Positions 8,233-16,486 of a stretch of 64,000 bases of DNA are shown here, one piece after another. The DNA comes from Sphingomonas sp. ID1715. GTDB taxonomy: Bacteria; Pseudomonadota; Alphaproteobacteria; Sphingomonadales; Sphingomonadaceae. The notes under the pieces are model-generated. The model made no database searches. It saw only the letters and a program-made list of their open reading frames with translations, and was not told the DNA's origin. The stretch is taken from assembly GCF_013044515.1 (NCBI RefSeq), contig NZ_JABEPR010000002.1, positions 248,001-312,000 on the forward strand. The letters run 5' to 3'. How positions within the stretch are numbered: position 1 is the stretch's first letter; each line of letters opens with the position of its first letter. The translations under genes were made by a program, and so were the position numbers.

Positions 8233-9196
8233 CGGCAACTCTCAATTCGCGTCGTTCGTCGGCCGCGCGAACGGCCGCCAGCGCCAGTCGCAAGGTCGCC
8301 GCGCCCTCGGCGATCGGCACCAGCGGCGCGCGATCGTCGCGGATGGCTGCTGCCAGATCGGCGAGTTGGGCAACGAAGGGGTCGCGGTCGGACCTCCAGT
8401 CCTGCGCCGCGACTTCGGGGGCGGTTCGCGTGTACGCGGCGTTGTTCCAATCGCTGAAATGCGCCGTCGCGCGCTCGGCGAAGAGCGACCAGCCCTTCAC
8501 CCACTGGCCGGGCACGGCGATGTTGTTGGCGGTCAGGCTGGCCAGCCGCCCATCGTCCCAGCCGAACACGATCGCGGACACGTCCTGCACGTCATAGTCA
8601 CGCACGTCGCGGTGGAAGAGATTGGCGGTGCGGGAATAGACCGTGTCCGGCTCACCCATGAACAGGCGGACGAGATCGATGATGTGGATCAGCTGCTCGA
8701 GCACTTGCCCGCCCGACTGCTCGCGCCTCCGCCACCAGGGCGCGTGCAGCGCATTGCAATGGTAGATGCCGGTCATCAGCCCGATCGTTCCCGTATCCTC
8801 CGCCAGCCAGCGCTGTACCGCCTCGCCCTGCCGATACATGAAGCCGACCGCCGCCTTCACTTTGGCTGCGCTGGCGATCAGCGCATCGGCGGTCGCCATG
8901 TCGAGCGCGATCGGCTTTTCCACGAGCAGATGCACGCCCGCTTGCGCCGCCATGACGCTTTCGCCGGCACGGGAGTAGGGTGGCGCGGTGTCGATCAGCA
9001 GGTCGATGCCGTGGTCGAGCATGTCCTCGATCCGCGTGAACGGTTTGCCGCCATGCTGGTCGGTAAAGGCGCGGACCCGCTCGGCATCACGCCCCGATGC
9101 CGCGACGAGCGTCATCTGCTCCGCCAGCCTGGCGAGCGCTCCCGCATGGCGGGCGGCAATGCCGCCATTGCCGAGAATGCCCACGCGCAGCGTCAT
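8222..9196 (-). CDS. Gfo/Idh/MocA family oxidoreductase
   Basis: A 324-residue NAD(P)-dependent sugar or polyol dehydrogenase from the ATG at 9196; the open frame extends further upstream, but the family begins at MTLRVGILGNGGIAARHAGAL, where GxGGxA binds the dinucleotide. The EKP motif (LLVEKPIALD, around residue 90) supplies the conserved Lys, and GGQVLEQLIHIIDLVRLFMG carries the His of the second domain. It overlaps the dehydrogenase gene upstream by an ATGA junction and the GH36 gene downstream, so the products likely act on the same sugar: oxidation at one carbon after transport. The substrate is not deducible. Confidence 0.87.
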   Translation of the reverse strand: MTLRVGILGNGGIAARHAGALARLAEQMTLVAASGRDAERVRAFTDQHGGKPFTRIEDMLDHGIDLLIDTAPPYSRAGESVMAAQAGVHLLVEKPIALDMATADALIASAAKVKAAVGFMYRQGEAVQRWLAEDTGTIGLMTGIYHCNALHAPWWRRREQSGGQVLEQLIHIIDLVRLFMGEPDTVYSRTANLFHRDVRDYDVQDVSAIVFGWDDGRLASLTANNIAVPGQWVKGWSLFAERATAHFSDWNNAAYTRTAPEVAAQDWRSDRDPFVAQLADLAAAIRDDRAPLVPIAEGAATLRLALAAVRAADERRELRVADAL

Positions 9197-10227
9197 GGCT
9201 CGAACCTCAGCACGGCCTGCAGCAGACCCGACTCGCCCTTGTCGATGCGGTCGAACATGGCCGGTGCGTCCTCGAAGCGCGCTTCGTGGGTGATCAACGG
9301 CAGCAGGTCGAGCAGGCCGCGGTGCTGTAGCTCCACCGCCGTCCGCCACAATCTGGGCTTCGACCAGCGATGGCTCGCTTCCGGTGCGACGCCGCTGATC
9401 TGCGAGCAGATGAGCTGCACCCGGTTGTGGTGGAACTCCTCGCCGAAACGGATGCCGCCGATCTCGCCCTGCAAGAACCCCATCGCGACCACGCGCGAGG
9501 CATAGGCAACGGCGCGGATTGCCTCGCCGAGCGCAGCGGCGACGCCAGACACTTCGATGCAGCTGTCTGCGCCCCTGCCGCCGGTCATCTCCTTGATCCG
9601 CTCCGCCGCGCCCTGCGGCTCCATGGCAAGCCAGGCGCCATGCTTCAGCGCGATCTCGCGCCGCAGCGGGTCCGGATCGATCGCGATCACCTGCGCGCCG
9701 GAGCGGGTTGCCGCCTGCACGACGATCTGGCCCGGCACGCCCAGCCCGAACACCGCGACCAGATCGCCGATGCGGATATTCGCGTCGTGCACGCCGTTGA
9801 GCGCGACCGCCCCGATATGGCTGAAAATGCCGATGCGCGGGTCGGCCCCCTTGGGCATCAGCCGCTCGCGCGCATAGTCCGCCGGCGCGATGAAGTGGCT
9901 GCGGTGGTTCCAGGTGCCGAACACCCGCGCGCCAATGGGCAGGTCTTCGGCACGGCTTTCGACGATCTCACCGACCTCCTCATAGCCGAGCGTGCGCACC
10001 GGATAGGGCCAGCTCGGCTCGTCATCCGCCACGAACAGCCGGCTCTTCTCGTCGAAGCGCCGGTGCATGAACGGATTGGTGCCGCGATATTGCGACAATT
10101 CCGTGCCCGCGCTGATGCCCGAATAGAGGGTGCGGATCAGCACCTCCCCGTCGGCCAGCGGACGGAGTTCGAGCGGCTCGAAGGCGAGTTCGCGCGGAGC
10201 GTTCAGGATCAGGGCTGAGGGTGTCAT
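9193..10227 (-). CDS. MDR-superfamily (zinc-type) dehydrogenase
   Basis: A 344-residue medium-chain dehydrogenase starting MTPSALILNAPRELAF at the ATG at 10227, in an ATGA overlap with the MFS gene. The segment YSGISAGTELSQYRG corresponds to the position where zinc alcohol dehydrogenases carry the first catalytic Cys, here replaced by Ser-Ala-Gly. The cofactor motif VAVFGLGVPGQIVVQAA is intact. This fits the Zn-less L-threonine/sorbitol-dehydrogenase-like branch common in sugar catabolic loci. It probably works with the Gfo/Idh/MocA enzyme on an imported polyol or sugar. The frame is open far upstream of the chosen start, but that stretch is the antisense of the MFS gene. Confidence 0.87.
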   Translation of the reverse strand: MTPSALILNAPRELAFEPLELRPLADGEVLIRTLYSGISAGTELSQYRGTNPFMHRRFDEKSRLFVADDEPSWPYPVRTLGYEEVGEIVESRAEDLPIGARVFGTWNHRSHFIAPADYARERLMPKGADPRIGIFSHIGAVALNGVHDANIRIGDLVAVFGLGVPGQIVVQAATRSGAQVIAIDPDPLRREIALKHGAWLAMEPQGAAERIKEMTGGRGADSCIEVSGVAAALGEAIRAVAYASRVVAMGFLQGEIGGIRFGEEFHHNRVQLICSQISGVAPEASHRWSKPRLWRTAVELQHRGLLDLLPLITHEARFEDAPAMFDRIDKGESGLLQAVLRFEP

Positions 10228-11453
10228 GCGTGGGCGAACTGTGCGTTGGCGACGACGGCGCGCCTTGTCGCGCGGCTCATCGCCAGGATGATCGCCACCG
10301 CCGCGACATAGGCTGCCGCCATCGAAGTCATGCCCGCGGCGAGGCCGAAGCTCCCGCTCATCCAGGCGATGATCAGCGGCGACAGACCGGCGCCGAAAAA
10401 GCCGATCATCGTCATCATGCCGACCGCGGTGGCGCGGGCGTGCGGCGGGACGACATCGTGCATCGCCGCATAGATGCAGCCATCGAAAATGCCCTTGCCG
10501 ATCGAGGTTAGGAGCAGGACCAGGCCGACCATGCCGGCCGTCTTGGCCCAGAGCAGAGGCACCAGCAGCACAGCAGCCAGCGCCAATCCGATCGCCAGCG
10601 TGTAGAAGCGGCCAATCGGCGTCCGGCGCGACAGATAGTCGCCGAGCAAGCCGCTGAAGGGCACGGTCAGGAAGCCGGCGATCTGGATCGTGGCAGCGCC
10701 GACCAGCGCGGATCCACCCAGATTCAAACCTAGCGCGTCGTGGACGAAGGTCGGTGCCCAGACCGTCACGCCGGTCGAGGCCCCGTTGGCGAGAAAGAAT
10801 ACGATGCAGAGCATGAGGGCGGGCGGGATGCCGAGGACAGTACCGAGCGGCGCTTTCGCGGATTTCACCACCGCCGCCTCTTTGGCCGGAGCATCGCGCA
10901 GGAACTTGAACAGGATCGCGACGACGATGAAGCCGATGCCGCCGAAGATCAGGAACGGCGCCTGCCAGCCAAGCGCATCGGCCATATAGCCGGCCGCCAG
11001 CGCGCCCATCCCGGCGCCGGCGAACACGGCCGTCTGGTGCAGCGACAGCGCACGGCCGCGCATCTCGGGCCGATGCCAGTCGCTGATCAGCGCGGTCGCG
11101 GTCGGGTAATAGGTCGCCTCGCCCATCGCCACGAGTGCGCGCAGGCCGAGCAGCATGGTGAAGCCGGTCGAGAGCGACACGATCCCGGTCGCCATGCTCC
11201 AGAAGAGCAGGCCGTAGATGATCACCCGCGACCGCCGCGCCCGGTCGCCCAGACTGCCGGACAGGAAGGCGCCGACCGCATAGACCCAGAAAAACACCGA
11301 GTTGAGCAGCGCCAGCTGGGTCGGCGTCAGCCCGAACTCCGTCTTGAGCTGCGGCATCACCGTGAACAGGATCGAACGATCTGCCGCGTTCAGGAAGGCC
11401 ACCATCCAGAGCAGGCCGATCAGCACCCATGGATAGCGGGATGTCGCGCTCAT
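10224..11453 (-). CDS. MFS transporter (ACS-like organic acid/sugar acid permease)
   Basis: A 409-residue inner-membrane permease with twelve predicted helices. FLNAADRSILFTVMPQLKTEFGL in helix 1 and SGSLGDRARRSRVIIYG in the 2-3 loop match the anion:cation symporter and glucarate/phthalate branch of MFS; LVAMGEATYYPTATALISDW is the helix 4-5 signature of that branch. It is coupled by ATGA overlaps to the glycerate kinase upstream and the MDR dehydrogenase downstream. Anionic substrates such as sugar acids, glycerate or a glycosyl-glycerate would suit both the family and the neighbouring glycerate kinase; this is inference. Confidence 0.87.
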   Translation of the reverse strand: MSATSRYPWVLIGLLWMVAFLNAADRSILFTVMPQLKTEFGLTPTQLALLNSVFFWVYAVGAFLSGSLGDRARRSRVIIYGLLFWSMATGIVSLSTGFTMLLGLRALVAMGEATYYPTATALISDWHRPEMRGRALSLHQTAVFAGAGMGALAAGYMADALGWQAPFLIFGGIGFIVVAILFKFLRDAPAKEAAVVKSAKAPLGTVLGIPPALMLCIVFFLANGASTGVTVWAPTFVHDALGLNLGGSALVGAATIQIAGFLTVPFSGLLGDYLSRRTPIGRFYTLAIGLALAAVLLVPLLWAKTAGMVGLVLLLTSIGKGIFDGCIYAAMHDVVPPHARATAVGMMTMIGFFGAGLSPLIIAWMSGSFGLAAGMTSMAAAYVAAVAIILAMSRATRRAVVANAQFAHA

Positions 11454-12733
11454 GGTCGCCCTTCGATCAGCACGGCGCGGAAATCGTTGACGTTGGTTCC
11501 CGTCGGGCCCGTGACCACGAGGTCGCCCAGCCCCCGGAAGAAGAGATAGGCGTTGTTCTCGGCCAGGTGCCTGGCCGGGTCCAGGCCCAGCGCACGGGCG
11601 CGGGCAAGCGTCTCCGGCCCGACCACGGCTCCGGCGGCATCTTCCGTGCCGTCGATGCCGTCCGTGTCGCAGGCAAGCGCCCAGATGCCGGGCGCGCCGT
11701 CGAGCGCGATGGCGAGGCCCAGCGCATATTCCATGTTGCGTCCGCCCCGGCCTTTGTTGTTGACGACGGTCACGGTCGTTTCGCCGCCCGACAGGATCAG
11801 GCGGGGCTTGCCGTCTGCGGCGAGGCGGCGGGCGAGCGCTGCGTGGCTGGCGCCCAGATGTCGGGCCTCTGCCTGCAATTGGTCGCCGAGCGAGGAGACG
11901 GTATAGCCCAGCGCTCCGCCGGCTTGCGATGCTGCCGCCAGCGCGTCGCGGGCCCGGGCGATCACCCGCACTTCGCCACCCGCCAAGCCGAGACTGTCGG
12001 CGGCAGGCGTTTCGTTGCCCGGGTCCTGCAGCGCGCGCGTCACCGACCGTGGCGGCTCGATCCGGTATTTGGCGATGATGTCGCGCGCCATCTGCAGCGT
12101 GGTCGGGTCGGCCACGGTTGGGCCAGACGAGACGAAGGACGGGTCGTCGCCGGGCACGTCGGAGATGATCCAGGTCGTGACCTGGGCCGAGCCCGCCGCC
12201 ACCGCGAGCCGCCCGCCCTTGATCCGGGACAGATGCTTGCGCACGCAGTTGATCTCGGAAATGGTCGCGCCAGAGCGGAGCAGCAGCTTGGTGACGCTCT
12301 GCTTGTCGGCCAGGTTCAGCCCTTCGACCGGCGCGGCCAGCAGCGCCGAGCCGCCGCCGGAAAGCAGCAGCAGCAGGTGATCGCCGGTGTGCAGCGAATG
12401 AGCGATTTCGAGTGCGCGATCAGCAGCACGCAAGCTATTCTCGTCGGGATAAGGGTGGCCGGCCTCGATCAGCTCGATGCCGGGCCAGTTCAGGCCTTCG
12501 GGCGCGTGGCCGTGGCGGGTGACAATCAGCCCATCGATCGGGCGGCGAGCCCGTTCACGCGCGACGCGCATCATGTCGGCCGCGGCCTTGCCCACCGCCA
12601 GCACGACGAGCCGGCCGTGAGGCGCGTCGGGCATCGCCTTAGGCATGGCGATGTCGGCAGAGACCGAGCGGATCACGTCATCGAACAGGCCGCGCAACAC
12701 CTGCACGGCGCCCTTCTGACGGGCATCGGTCAT
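11450..12733 (-). CDS. Glycerate 2-kinase (MOFRL/GckA-TtuD family)
   Basis: A 427-residue protein of the glycerate kinase / putative hydroxypyruvate reductase family, which phosphorylates D-glycerate to 2-phosphoglycerate with ATP. The N-terminal domain has the VVLAVGKAAADMMRVAR motif and LLLSGGGSALL nucleotide loop. The C-terminal MOFRL domain has LILSGGETTVTV, GRGGRNMEYALGLAI, and the ACDTDGIDGTEDAAGAVV signature. The ATG at 12733 starts the family-typical MTDARQKGAVQVLRGLFDD; a longer in-frame version starting at 12799 is less likely. It is the first gene of the minus-strand operon, with the LysR regulator gene directly upstream on the same strand. Its presence suggests that glycerate is a product of the pathway. 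Confidence 0.9.
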   Translation of the reverse strand: MTDARQKGAVQVLRGLFDDVIRSVSADIAMPKAMPDAPHGRLVVLAVGKAAADMMRVARERARRPIDGLIVTRHGHAPEGLNWPGIELIEAGHPYPDENSLRAADRALEIAHSLHTGDHLLLLLSGGGSALLAAPVEGLNLADKQSVTKLLLRSGATISEINCVRKHLSRIKGGRLAVAAGSAQVTTWIISDVPGDDPSFVSSGPTVADPTTLQMARDIIAKYRIEPPRSVTRALQDPGNETPAADSLGLAGGEVRVIARARDALAAASQAGGALGYTVSSLGDQLQAEARHLGASHAALARRLAADGKPRLILSGGETTVTVVNNKGRGGRNMEYALGLAIALDGAPGIWALACDTDGIDGTEDAAGAVVGPETLARARALGLDPARHLAENNAYLFFRGLGDLVVTGPTGTNVNDFRAVLIEGRP

Positions 12734-12844
12734 GGTGCCCGATGTTGCGATCTGCCCCTCCTCATCTCTGCATGACGGCTCTGCGACCGCTCGCGCCAAG
12801 CTGAACGCGCGATCTGCTGTGGCATAGGGGCGATTTGCGGAACC

Positions 12845-12853
12845 GATTGTTGC
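12845..12853 (-). promoter_or_regulatory. Possible LysR half-site upstream of the glycerate kinase operon
   Basis: GCAACAATC (minus strand), about 110 bases upstream of the glycerate kinase start, repeats the left part of the palindrome found upstream of the LysR gene (13802-13816), in the same orientation relative to the downstream gene. A nine-base match can arise by chance in this window, so the assignment is tentative. Confidence 0.3.
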
Positions 12854-12866
12854 AGAGAGCGGAACG

Positions 12867-13772
12867 TCAATGAATTTCCCACGACAGGGTCGGCCGCAAC
12901 CGCTCGACCAGAAAGTCGATCAGCGTTCGCACGCGCACCGGCACCGCCTTTGGATCCGCGAACAAGGCGAAGAAGCTCATGTCCGACGTGCGCCAGCCGG
13001 GCAGCACTTCGACCAGGCGGCCCGCCGCGAGATCATGCTTCACCAGAAAAGCGGGCAGGTTGGCGATGCCAAGGCCGGAGAGCGCCGCGTCGCGCAGGAA
13101 CATCAGGTCGTTGCAGACCAGCTTGGCGGTGAACTCGACCGTCACCTCCTCGCTGTCGCGGTGGAGCGTCCAGCCGTGGCGGCGATCGAGCGTGCCGTTG
13201 GCGAGCAGGTCGAAGCGCGGCAGCTCGACGTGATTTTGCGGCGTACCCTTGCGCTCGAAATATTCCGGTGCGCCGAACGCGCCGCAGCCGGTGGTGCCGA
13301 GCTTGATGGCGACCAGCCCGGAGTCGGCCAATGGTCCGACGGCGAGCGCCACGTCGAAGCCGTTCCGGAGCAGACCGATCGCGTCGTCGGTCAGGACGCT
13401 GACCAGCCGAACGTCGGGATAAAGGTCCATGAACTCGGGCAGCAACGGTCCGACCAGTTCCTGGCCGAGCACATAGGGAATGGCGATGCGGACCACGCCC
13501 TGTGGATGGCGCGCCCGGCTCTGTAATGCGCGTTCGCCGTCGCGCAGTACGCCGATCGAGCGGAGGCAATATTCGAAGAACATGGCACCGTCCTCCGTCA
13601 CCGTCACCGCACGGGTACTCCGGTGCAGCAGCTGGATGCCGAGATGATCCTCCAGCCGGCTGACGCGGCGGCTTACGGTCGACTTGGGCAGCCCGAGCAC
13701 CCGCCCGGCCTTGGTCAGGCTTTCGGTTTCGACCACTTTGGTGAAGACCATGAGGTCGCCCAAGTCCAACAT
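12867..13772 (-). CDS. LysR-family transcriptional regulator
   Basis: A 301-residue LysR regulator from the ATG at 13772, preceded by GGAGCGGGTGG; an extended frame to 13838 lacks support. The N-terminal winged helix-turn-helix reads MVFTKVVETESLTKAGRVLGLPKSTVSRRVSRLEDHLGIQLL, ending in HRSTRAVTVTEDG. The remainder is the periplasmic-binding-protein-like effector domain (VRIAIPYVLGQELVGPLL and following). It is divergent from the TonB receptor at 13940 and directly upstream of the glycerate kinase operon, the classical placement for a local activator. It probably senses a pathway intermediate. The family resembles the CrgA/PecT-type subgroup by its VSRRVSRLE helix. Confidence 0.9.
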   Translation of the reverse strand: MLDLGDLMVFTKVVETESLTKAGRVLGLPKSTVSRRVSRLEDHLGIQLLHRSTRAVTVTEDGAMFFEYCLRSIGVLRDGERALQSRARHPQGVVRIAIPYVLGQELVGPLLPEFMDLYPDVRLVSVLTDDAIGLLRNGFDVALAVGPLADSGLVAIKLGTTGCGAFGAPEYFERKGTPQNHVELPRFDLLANGTLDRRHGWTLHRDSEEVTVEFTAKLVCNDLMFLRDAALSGLGIANLPAFLVKHDLAAGRLVEVLPGWRTSDMSFFALFADPKAVPVRVRTLIDFLVERLRPTLSWEIH

Positions 13773-13801
13773 TCCACCCGCTCCCAATCGTTCCACCCCC
13801 G

Positions 13802-13816
13802 GCAACAGATTGTTGC
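13802..13816. promoter_or_regulatory. Palindrome between the divergent LysR and TonB-receptor genes
   Basis: GCAACA-GAT-TGTTGC is a perfect 6-bp dyad with a 3-base spacer, 30 bases upstream of the LysR start and 124 upstream of the TonB-receptor start. LysR proteins typically bind an interrupted dyad in the divergent intergenic region, so this is the best candidate operator here; no -35/-10 pair was convincing. Confidence 0.45.
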
Positions 13817-13939
13817 TGCATCGCGGGCTTTCGTTCAAGCGGGCGAAGCGTGACCCTTAAGAACAAGGTCGGCCGCGCCCTCATGCGCAGGACCGGCAAC
13901 GGCTGCCCAAGCGGGCGCCGCGTCATGGAGGGGCACGAG

Positions 13940-16423
13940 ATGAAGAACCGTCATAGCCGTTTCGTTCGGGCGACCCTGCTCGCCACCGCGTTCATACCCG
14001 CTGCAGTATGGGCGCAGGATACGCAGACACCGCCCGCGGGACCGAACGCCACCGCCGAAGGACCGTCGAGCAGCGCCGATGAAGCCGACATCATCGTCAC
14101 GGGCACCAGCGTCGCGCGCGCCGCTTTCGACACGCCGCTGGCCGTGCAGGCTCTCGACGAAGGTACGCTCGCGCGCACCCAGGCGGCGGGAAATGCCGAC
14201 ATCCTGAACACCATCCCGACCATCAAGGCCGATGGCGGCGGCGGTGAAGTCGCGGCCAATGTGTTCGTGCGCGGGTTGCCGTCGGGCGGCCAATATCAGT
14301 TCACGCCCTTGATGTATGACGGCATTCCGGTGCTCAGCACCTTCGGCCTCAACTCTTCGGCGTTCGACGTCTATTATCGCAACGATCTCGGCATCGAGCG
14401 GCTGGAGTTCGTCCGCGGCGGCGTGTCGAACCTGTTCGGACCTGGCTCTGTGGCCGGCCTGATCAACTTCATCTCCAAGCACGGCACCGAGGATTTCGGC
14501 GGCGTAGCCCAGATCGAAGTGGCGGAGCGCGACCGCGTGCGCGGTGACCTGGCGGTCAGCGGACCAATTGGCCCGAACACCTTCTATTCGCTGTCCGGAT
14601 ACTATCGCTACGACGAAGGCACGCTGCGCACCAACCTGAAGACCAAGGGCTACCAACTCCGCGGCAATCTGCGCCACGAATGGTCGGACGGCTCGGGCCA
14701 TGTGACCCTCTACGGCCAGTGGATCGACGATCAGGTCCAGTTCTTCCTGCCGGTCCCGCTGAACGGCACCACCCGCAAGCGCGCGCCGGGCAATGACGGC
14801 CGCCGAGTCAACTCGGTCCAGAACCGCTTCGATTCCAGCCTGCTCGGCTTCAACACGCCCGACGGCCTCTTCACCAGCGACATCAACCAGGGCGTGAAAA
14901 CGCGCGGCGGGCAGATCGCGATCGCCTTCGAAAAGCAGTTCGACGGCGACTGGGGCATCAACGGCCGCGCCAAATACTCGAAATACGACCACAAATTCGG
15001 GCTCTGGTCGGACGGCGACGGCGTCATCAACGTGCCCGAAACGCTACAGAGCTTCGTCGCCAATCGGCCGGCCCTAATCGGCCAAACGCCGTCCTTCACC
15101 TTCGTCGGCGGCGGCACGGTTCCCAGTGGCTCGCTGCTGTTCGCCAATCGGTTCACCGACCGTGATCGCGATGCCGACGATTTCACGGCCGAACTGAACC
15201 TCACCAAGAAGCTGACGACCGGCAGCGTCGACCATACGTTCACGCTCGGCGGCTTCTACGGCAACGCCGACGCCGAGGATGTGAACGTCACCACCACCTA
15301 CCTGGCCGAGTTCAACAACCGCCCGCGGTTGGTGAACCTCGTCGTCACCAACCCGACGACTGGCGCGCAGACGGTGATTTCCCGCAACGGCCTGCTCAAT
15401 GCCGGCGCCGGCTATGTCAACAACCGCCACCAGGCCGAACGCTATGCCGCCTATTTCGCCGACCAGATGGAAGGCGAGCGCGTCGTGTTCGACATCGGCG
15501 GCCGCGTCGAGCATTTCTCCGGCGACATCCGCCGCGAACGTACGGCGACCTTCGTGACCGACACGACTACACCCAATCTCGCGACGGCGCTGCGCGACGT
15601 GATCTGGGGCAACGGCCTCTTCACGACGGGCAAGGTCAGCACGACCGAATGGGCGGTGGCGGCCGGCTTCCTTTACAAGGCGACGCCCGAGCTCAACTTC
15701 TACATCAACGGCTCGCGCGGCTTTTTCTTCCCCGAAATTCGCTCGGTGACGTTCAACGCGGCATTCCAGCCGCAAAGCTTCGAAGCCGAGATCATCAAGC
15801 AGGTCGAGTTCGGGGCCAAATATAATAACGGCCCAATCGAGCTGTCCGGCGCCTTCTTCTACACCAAGCTCGACAACCGGCGGCAGGTGCTGTTCGTCAA
15901 CGACGGGGCGGGCGGCTTCACCGAGCGGGTGAACCTCGTCTCGACCCGCTCCTATGGCCTCGAATTCACCGCCAATGTCGAGTTGGTTCGCAACCTGCGC
16001 TTCGCGGGCAACATCACCCTCCAGGATGCCGAATATACCGCGTTCGACACCACGCCGGCATTTATCGGCAAGGAACTCGAGCGGCAGCCTGGCCTGCTTT
16101 ACAATGCCGGGCTCTATTATGACGATGGCGCGCTCGACGCCTCGATCTTCACCAACCACACCGGCGACAATTTCACCGCCGCGAACAATGCCATCAAGCT
16201 GGAGGCTTGGAACGTCGTCAACCTGGACGCCGGCTATAAGTTCGATCTTGGCGGCGAGCGCAAGGTCCGCGTCGGCGTCAACGTCTTCAATCTGCTGAAC
16301 GAAGATGCGGTGACCGAAGGCTCGCCGCGCCAGGACATCAACCAGGCGGCGGGCGGCGCCTATTTCGTCGGCCGGCCCGTGCTGCCGCGGCGCATCACCG
16401 CCCGCGTGACGTTCAACTTCTGA
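13940..16423 (+). CDS. TonB-dependent outer-membrane receptor
   Basis: An 827-residue receptor for active uptake of a ligand across the outer membrane. The ATG at 13940 follows GGAGGGGCACGAG and begins a signal peptide (MKNRHSRFVRATLLATAFIPAAVWAQ). A TonB-box-like EADIIVTG follows near residue 50, then the plug domain (TPLAVQALDEGTLAR, LRGLPSGG-type segment VFVRGLPSGGQY, RLEFVRGGVSNLFGPGSVAGLINFIS). A 22-strand barrel ends in RRITARVTFNF, with the terminal Phe required by BAM. The barrel lacks cysteines and iron-siderophore hallmarks; with the neighbouring hydrolases a glycoside ligand is likely. An intrinsic terminator follows directly, so downstream genes may have reduced read-through. Confidence 0.92.
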   Translation: MKNRHSRFVRATLLATAFIPAAVWAQDTQTPPAGPNATAEGPSSSADEADIIVTGTSVARAAFDTPLAVQALDEGTLARTQAAGNADILNTIPTIKADGGGGEVAANVFVRGLPSGGQYQFTPLMYDGIPVLSTFGLNSSAFDVYYRNDLGIERLEFVRGGVSNLFGPGSVAGLINFISKHGTEDFGGVAQIEVAERDRVRGDLAVSGPIGPNTFYSLSGYYRYDEGTLRTNLKTKGYQLRGNLRHEWSDGSGHVTLYGQWIDDQVQFFLPVPLNGTTRKRAPGNDGRRVNSVQNRFDSSLLGFNTPDGLFTSDINQGVKTRGGQIAIAFEKQFDGDWGINGRAKYSKYDHKFGLWSDGDGVINVPETLQSFVANRPALIGQTPSFTFVGGGTVPSGSLLFANRFTDRDRDADDFTAELNLTKKLTTGSVDHTFTLGGFYGNADAEDVNVTTTYLAEFNNRPRLVNLVVTNPTTGAQTVISRNGLLNAGAGYVNNRHQAERYAAYFADQMEGERVVFDIGGRVEHFSGDIRRERTATFVTDTTTPNLATALRDVIWGNGLFTTGKVSTTEWAVAAGFLYKATPELNFYINGSRGFFFPEIRSVTFNAAFQPQSFEAEIIKQVEFGAKYNNGPIELSGAFFYTKLDNRRQVLFVNDGAGGFTERVNLVSTRSYGLEFTANVELVRNLRFAGNITLQDAEYTAFDTTPAFIGKELERQPGLLYNAGLYYDDGALDASIFTNHTGDNFTAANNAIKLEAWNVVNLDAGYKFDLGGERKVRVGVNVFNLLNEDAVTEGSPRQDINQAAGGAYFVGRPVLPRRITARVTFNF

Positions 16424-16435
16424 TCTCCCCCTGGA

Positions 16436-16474
16436 GGGTGCGGGTGCTCCGGCGCCCGCACCCTTTTTCTTTTC
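16436..16474 (+). terminator. Intrinsic terminator after the TonB-receptor gene
   Basis: A GGGTGCGGG(T) arm at 16436-16445 pairs with CGCCCGCACCC at 16453-16463 around a short loop, followed by TTTTTCTTTT (16464-16473). It starts 13 bases after the receptor stop. The strong stem plus U-run is a textbook rho-independent terminator, placed just before the GH63-like gene, and may act as a partial terminator within the locus. Confidence 0.85.
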
Positions 16475-16486
16475 CGTAGAGGCGTG

